A DNA stretch of 15,756 nt from Actinomycetes bacterium. Its GTDB lineage: Bacteria > Actinomycetota > Acidimicrobiia > Acidimicrobiales > Bog-793. Numbering within the stretch: the first letter of the stretch is position 1; each line of letters opens with the position of its first letter. The notes beneath the pieces are model-generated. The model was not told where the DNA came from. It was given only the letters and a program-made list of their open reading frames with translations, and did no database searches. This document shows, in pieces, positions 13,814 through 15,756 of this stretch. Location: the NCBI GenBank assembly GCA_021821585.1, contig JAKACF010000032.1:1-15756 (forward strand), read 5' to 3'. Position numbers and translations under genes: made by a program.

Positions 13814-14017
13814 TTATCCGGCCTCGGTGAAGCGAGCGGCCAGGTACCGGTTCACGTCCTCTTCGCGCAGGCGGTAGGACTTCCCCACGCGGACGGCCGC
13901 GAGCTGTCCGGAATTGATGAGGCGGTACACCGTCATGTTCGAGACCCGCAACAGCTGGGCGACCTCCGCGACGGTGTAGAACTTCGCCTTCGAGTAGTCG
14001 GTTGTGGTCAGATCCAT
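13814..14017 (-). CDS. Small excisionase-family (MerR-like) helix-turn-helix DNA-binding protein
   Basis: This 67-residue protein is almost entirely one winged helix-turn-helix domain: FYTVAEVAQLLRVSNMTVYR (13-32) is the helix-turn-helix, INSGQLAAVRVGKSYRL (34-50) the wing, and REEDVNRYLA the closing helix. It belongs to the BldC/excisionase-like group of small actinobacterial regulators. A similar gene beside proC (Rv0500A in Mycobacterium tuberculosis, as I recall) suggests a conserved chromosomal regulator rather than a phage excisionase; no integrase is nearby. The ATG at 14017 follows GGAGAGGAG. The open frame extends to 14050, but that would place the start inside the spacer-promoter region. 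It has its own promoter (-10 TACAAT). Targets are unknown. Confidence 0.9.
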   Translation of the reverse strand: MDLTTTDYSKAKFYTVAEVAQLLRVSNMTVYRLINSGQLAAVRVGKSYRLREEDVNRYLAARFTEAG

Positions 14018-14038
14018 CACTCCTCTCCGCCAGATGGA

Positions 14039-14067
14039 ATTGTACGCCACTGTGGCAGGAGTGAAAA
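14039..14067 (-). promoter_or_regulatory. Promoter of the small HTH gene
   Basis: On the minus strand TTTTCA (14067-14062) and TACAAT (14044-14039) are separated by 17 bases, matching the -35 and -10 consensus at 4/6 and 5/6. The transcript would start near 14032, leaving a ~15-base leader that contains the ribosome binding site. It is a locally AT-richer stretch in a GC-rich region and the best sigma-70-type promoter in the window. Confidence 0.62.
14046..14056. repeat. Perfect palindrome in the HTH promoter spacer
   Basis: GCCAC-T-GTGGC, a 5+1+5 perfect inverted repeat, lies between the -35 and -10 of the HTH gene promoter. Its position is typical of a repressor operator. The binding protein is unknown; autoregulation by the HTH protein is only one possibility. 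Confidence 0.4.
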
Positions 14068-14092
14068 GTGGCCCTTGCCGCCCGGCTCCGGC

Positions 14093-14890
14093 TCAGTGCC
14101 CCTGTCGGCCGAGCTCCCGGGCGCGGGAGGCGGCGGCGTCCACGGCCTCCATGAGGGCGGAGCGGAACCCGGCCCGCTCGAGCTCCCGGACGCCCGCCGC
14201 CGTCGTCCCCCCGGGCGAGGTCACCCGCGCCCTCAGCTCCTCGGCGGGGTCGCCGAGCTCGGTGAGCAACCGGGCGGTGCCGAGCAGGGTCTGGTGGGTG
14301 AGCAGCCGGCTCACCTCCCGGTCGAGGCCCTGGCCGACGCCGGCCTCCACCAGTGCCTCGACGAGCATGAGCACGTAGGCCGGTCCGGATCCCGACAGCC
14401 CGGTGACGGCGTCGAGGAGCGGCTCGGCGACGCGGGCGACGACGCCGAAGGAGGACAGGACGGCCTCCGCCCAGGCGAAGTCCTCCTCGCTCGCCGTCGT
14501 CCCACCCGCCAGGGCCGAGGCCGAGGCGCCGACGACGGCCGGCATGTTCGGCATCGCCCGCAGCACCGCCACCGCCGGGCCGAGGTCGGCCTCGAGATCG
14601 GCGATGCGCACGCCGGCGACGATCGAGACGACCCGCCTGATCCCGTAGCCACCCATGGCCTTGCAGGCCGGCGGGGCGTCCTGGGGCTTCACGGCGAGGA
14701 CGGCCGACTCCGCCTCGACCGGGGTCCCGGCAATCTCGACCCCGGGGAAGCGCTCCTCGAGCTCACGGCGGGTGTCCGGCCGCCGCTCGGCGATCGTGAT
14801 CTCGCCCGGGGCGATCCAGCCGGACCGCAGCAGGCCGCCGACGAGGGCGTTGCCCATCCGCCCGCCGCCGACGACCACGAGCCTCGTCAC
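14093..14890 (-). CDS. proC: Pyrroline-5-carboxylate reductase
   Basis: ProC reduces 1-pyrroline-5-carboxylate to proline with NAD(P)H, the last step of proline synthesis. The protein has 265 residues. The N-terminal Rossmann motif is VVVGGGRMGNALVGGLL (5-21). AVKPQD (66-71) and RAMPNMPAVVG (111-121) are family segments. The C-terminal signature begins with DAVTGLSGSGPAYVLMLVEAL (160-180) and continues to VTSPGGTTAAGV. The GTG at 14890 lies 7 bases after the mshA stop, with GAGG as ribosome binding site overlapping that stop, so the two genes are probably co-transcribed. A 75-base gap with a separate promoter divides it from the HTH gene. Confidence 0.97.
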   Translation of the reverse strand: MTRLVVVGGGRMGNALVGGLLRSGWIAPGEITIAERRPDTRRELEERFPGVEIAGTPVEAESAVLAVKPQDAPPACKAMGGYGIRRVVSIVAGVRIADLEADLGPAVAVLRAMPNMPAVVGASASALAGGTTASEEDFAWAEAVLSSFGVVARVAEPLLDAVTGLSGSGPAYVLMLVEALVEAGVGQGLDREVSRLLTHQTLLGTARLLTELGDPAEELRARVTSPGGTTAAGVRELERAGFRSALMEAVDAAASRARELGRQGH

Positions 14891-14897
14891 CGGCGCC

Positions 14898-15756
14898 TCA
14901 GCACTGGACGAGCGCCCTCGACGCCAGCTCTCGGTAGCGCTCGGCGAGGGCGGCGGCCGCCGTCGCCCAGGTGTAGCCGGCGGCCATGGCAGACGCCGCC
15001 TTCGACAGCCTCGTCCTCAGCCCCTCGTCGCCGACGATCTCGGCGACGTGGCGGGCGAAGCCGGCGGCGTCGCCCGGCTCGACGAGGTACCCCGTCACGC
15101 CGTCCTCGACGAGGGTCGTGAGCCCCCCGACGGCGGCCGCCACGACGGGGACGCCGCAGGCCGCCGCCTCGAGGGCGACGAGGCCGAAGGACTCCGAGCG
15201 GGACGGCACGACGCAGCAGTCGGCCGCCCGGTAGAAGGTCGAGAGCAGCTCGTGGCGTTGCGGCGGCCAGAAGGCGACGTGACCGGCGAGGCCCTCCTCC
15301 TCGACGAGGCGGTGGAGCGAGGCGACCTCGCTCTCGCCCCGCGGCCCGCTCGGGCCCCCGACGACGACGAGGCGGGCGTCGCGGCGGCCGGCCCGGTGCA
15401 GCTCCGACAGCGCCCGGACGGCGACGTCGGCGCCCTTGAGCGGCTGGATCCGCCCGACGTAGAGAAGGAGCGGGCCTTCTCGCTCGAGACCGAGGGCCTG
15501 CCGGGCGAAGTAGCGGTCGCCGGGCGAGAAGAAGGCGTGGTCGACCGCCGGGGGGACGACGTCGATCCGTCCGGGGTTGGCACCGTAGAGCTCGACGAGC
15601 TGGTCGACCTCCACGCTGCAGGAGGCGCAGAGGGCGTCCGAGCAGCCGATGATCTCCGCCTCGAGGCGGGCGCGGCGCCCGGAGACGACGTCTCCTGCCT
15701 CCTCGGGGCTCGCCTCGGCCTTCACCCGGTCGAGGGTGTGGAACGTCGACACGAGC
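14898..15756 (-). CDS. mshA: GT4-family glycosyltransferase, MshA-like (5' end outside window)
   Basis: This is the C-terminal part (285 residues) of a GT-B fold, family 4 glycosyltransferase; the N-terminal domain, roughly 150 residues, lies beyond the window. It closely resembles MshA, which transfers N-acetylglucosamine from UDP-GlcNAc to inositol-3-phosphate in the first step of mycothiol synthesis. Shared segments are a HTL..VK stretch near the visible start, GANPGRIDVVPPAVD, VGRIQPLKG, VVGGPSG, SESFGLVALEA (the E-x7-E donor site) and PVVAAAVGGL. In Mycobacterium mshA also lies in the proC/hem region. Another actinobacterial GT4 enzyme cannot be excluded without the N-terminus. It is followed by proC after 7 bases. 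Confidence 0.82.
   Translation of the reverse strand, partial: LVSTFHTLDRVKAEASPEEAGDVVSGRRARLEAEIIGCSDALCASCSVEVDQLVELYGANPGRIDVVPPAVDHAFFSPGDRYFARQALGLEREGPLLLYVGRIQPLKGADVAVRALSELHRAGRRDARLVVVGGPSGPRGESEVASLHRLVEEEGLAGHVAFWPPQRHELLSTFYRAADCCVVPSRSESFGLVALEAAACGVPVVAAAVGGLTTLVEDGVTGYLVEPGDAAGFARHVAEIVGDEGLRTRLSKAASAMAAGYTWATAAAALAERYRELASRALVQC

Noticed and set aside
13814..14050. Reading the small HTH gene as a phage excisionase or sign of a mobile element
   Set aside because: No integrase, attachment repeat or unusual composition is nearby, and the gene has a conserved place beside proC in actinobacteria.
13757..15121. Plus-strand open frame across the HTH gene, proC and mshA
   Set aside because: It crosses three well-supported genes and several control regions and has a composition typical of a shadow frame.
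1..15756. Search for CRISPR repeats, tRNA or rRNA genes, insertion sequences and toxin-antitoxin pairs
   Set aside because: No regular direct repeats, tRNA-like cloverleaf or transposase motifs were seen; coding density is very high and every gap is shorter than about 160 bases.

Overview
This window comes from the chromosome of a high-GC bacterium, almost certainly an actinobacterium (Actinomycetota). The evidence is GC-rich third codon positions, many GTG starts, start codons placed directly after TANNNT boxes (leaderless type), a Rex-haem gene cluster, a cobA-hemD fusion, an MshA-type glycosyltransferase and a small excisionase-family HTH gene beside proC. A deep lineage such as Acidimicrobiia is possible from the HemA sequence style, but this is a guess. 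The gene content is conserved core metabolism. I see no phage, IS element, CRISPR array, tRNA or rRNA.

Region 1 (1-3781, minus strand): the start of a complex I operon, nuoA-nuoB-nuoC-nuoD-nuoE-nuoF, with nuoF cut by the window edge. The genes are packed with stop/start overlaps (GTGA, ATGA, TGATG). Region 2 (3782-3933): a short divergent intergenic region holding a Rex-operator-like palindrome in front of nuoA and a leaderless-type promoter for the plus-strand gene. Region 3 (3934-5277, plus strand): a geranylgeranyl-reductase-family flavoprotein, plausibly a menaquinone side-chain reductase. Its stop codon overlaps the hemL stop tail to tail.

Region 4 (5274-12147, minus strand): the cluster rex-hemA-hemC-cobA/hemD-hemB-hemL, covering tetrapyrrole synthesis from glutamyl-tRNA to uroporphyrinogen III, headed by the NADH/NAD+ sensor Rex. 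A Rex-operator-like site lies across the predicted -35 and spacer of the rex promoter. Region 5 (12213-15756, minus strand): mshA (5' end missing), proC, a 67-residue HTH protein with its own good promoter, and an acyl-CoA synthetase-like enzyme.

The pieces fit one theme. Complex I, a likely menaquinone-modifying enzyme and haem synthesis lie together, and the two operon heads (nuoA and rex) carry related operator sequences (12 of 18 bases identical). This points to a local NADH/NAD+-responsive regulon of the kind known from Streptomyces. I did not find a clearly new biological system. The observations most worth checking are the paired Rex sites, the leaderless internal promoter before hemB, the altered SUMT domain of the cobA-hemD fusion and the inverted repeats at the HTH and acyl-CoA synthetase promoters.
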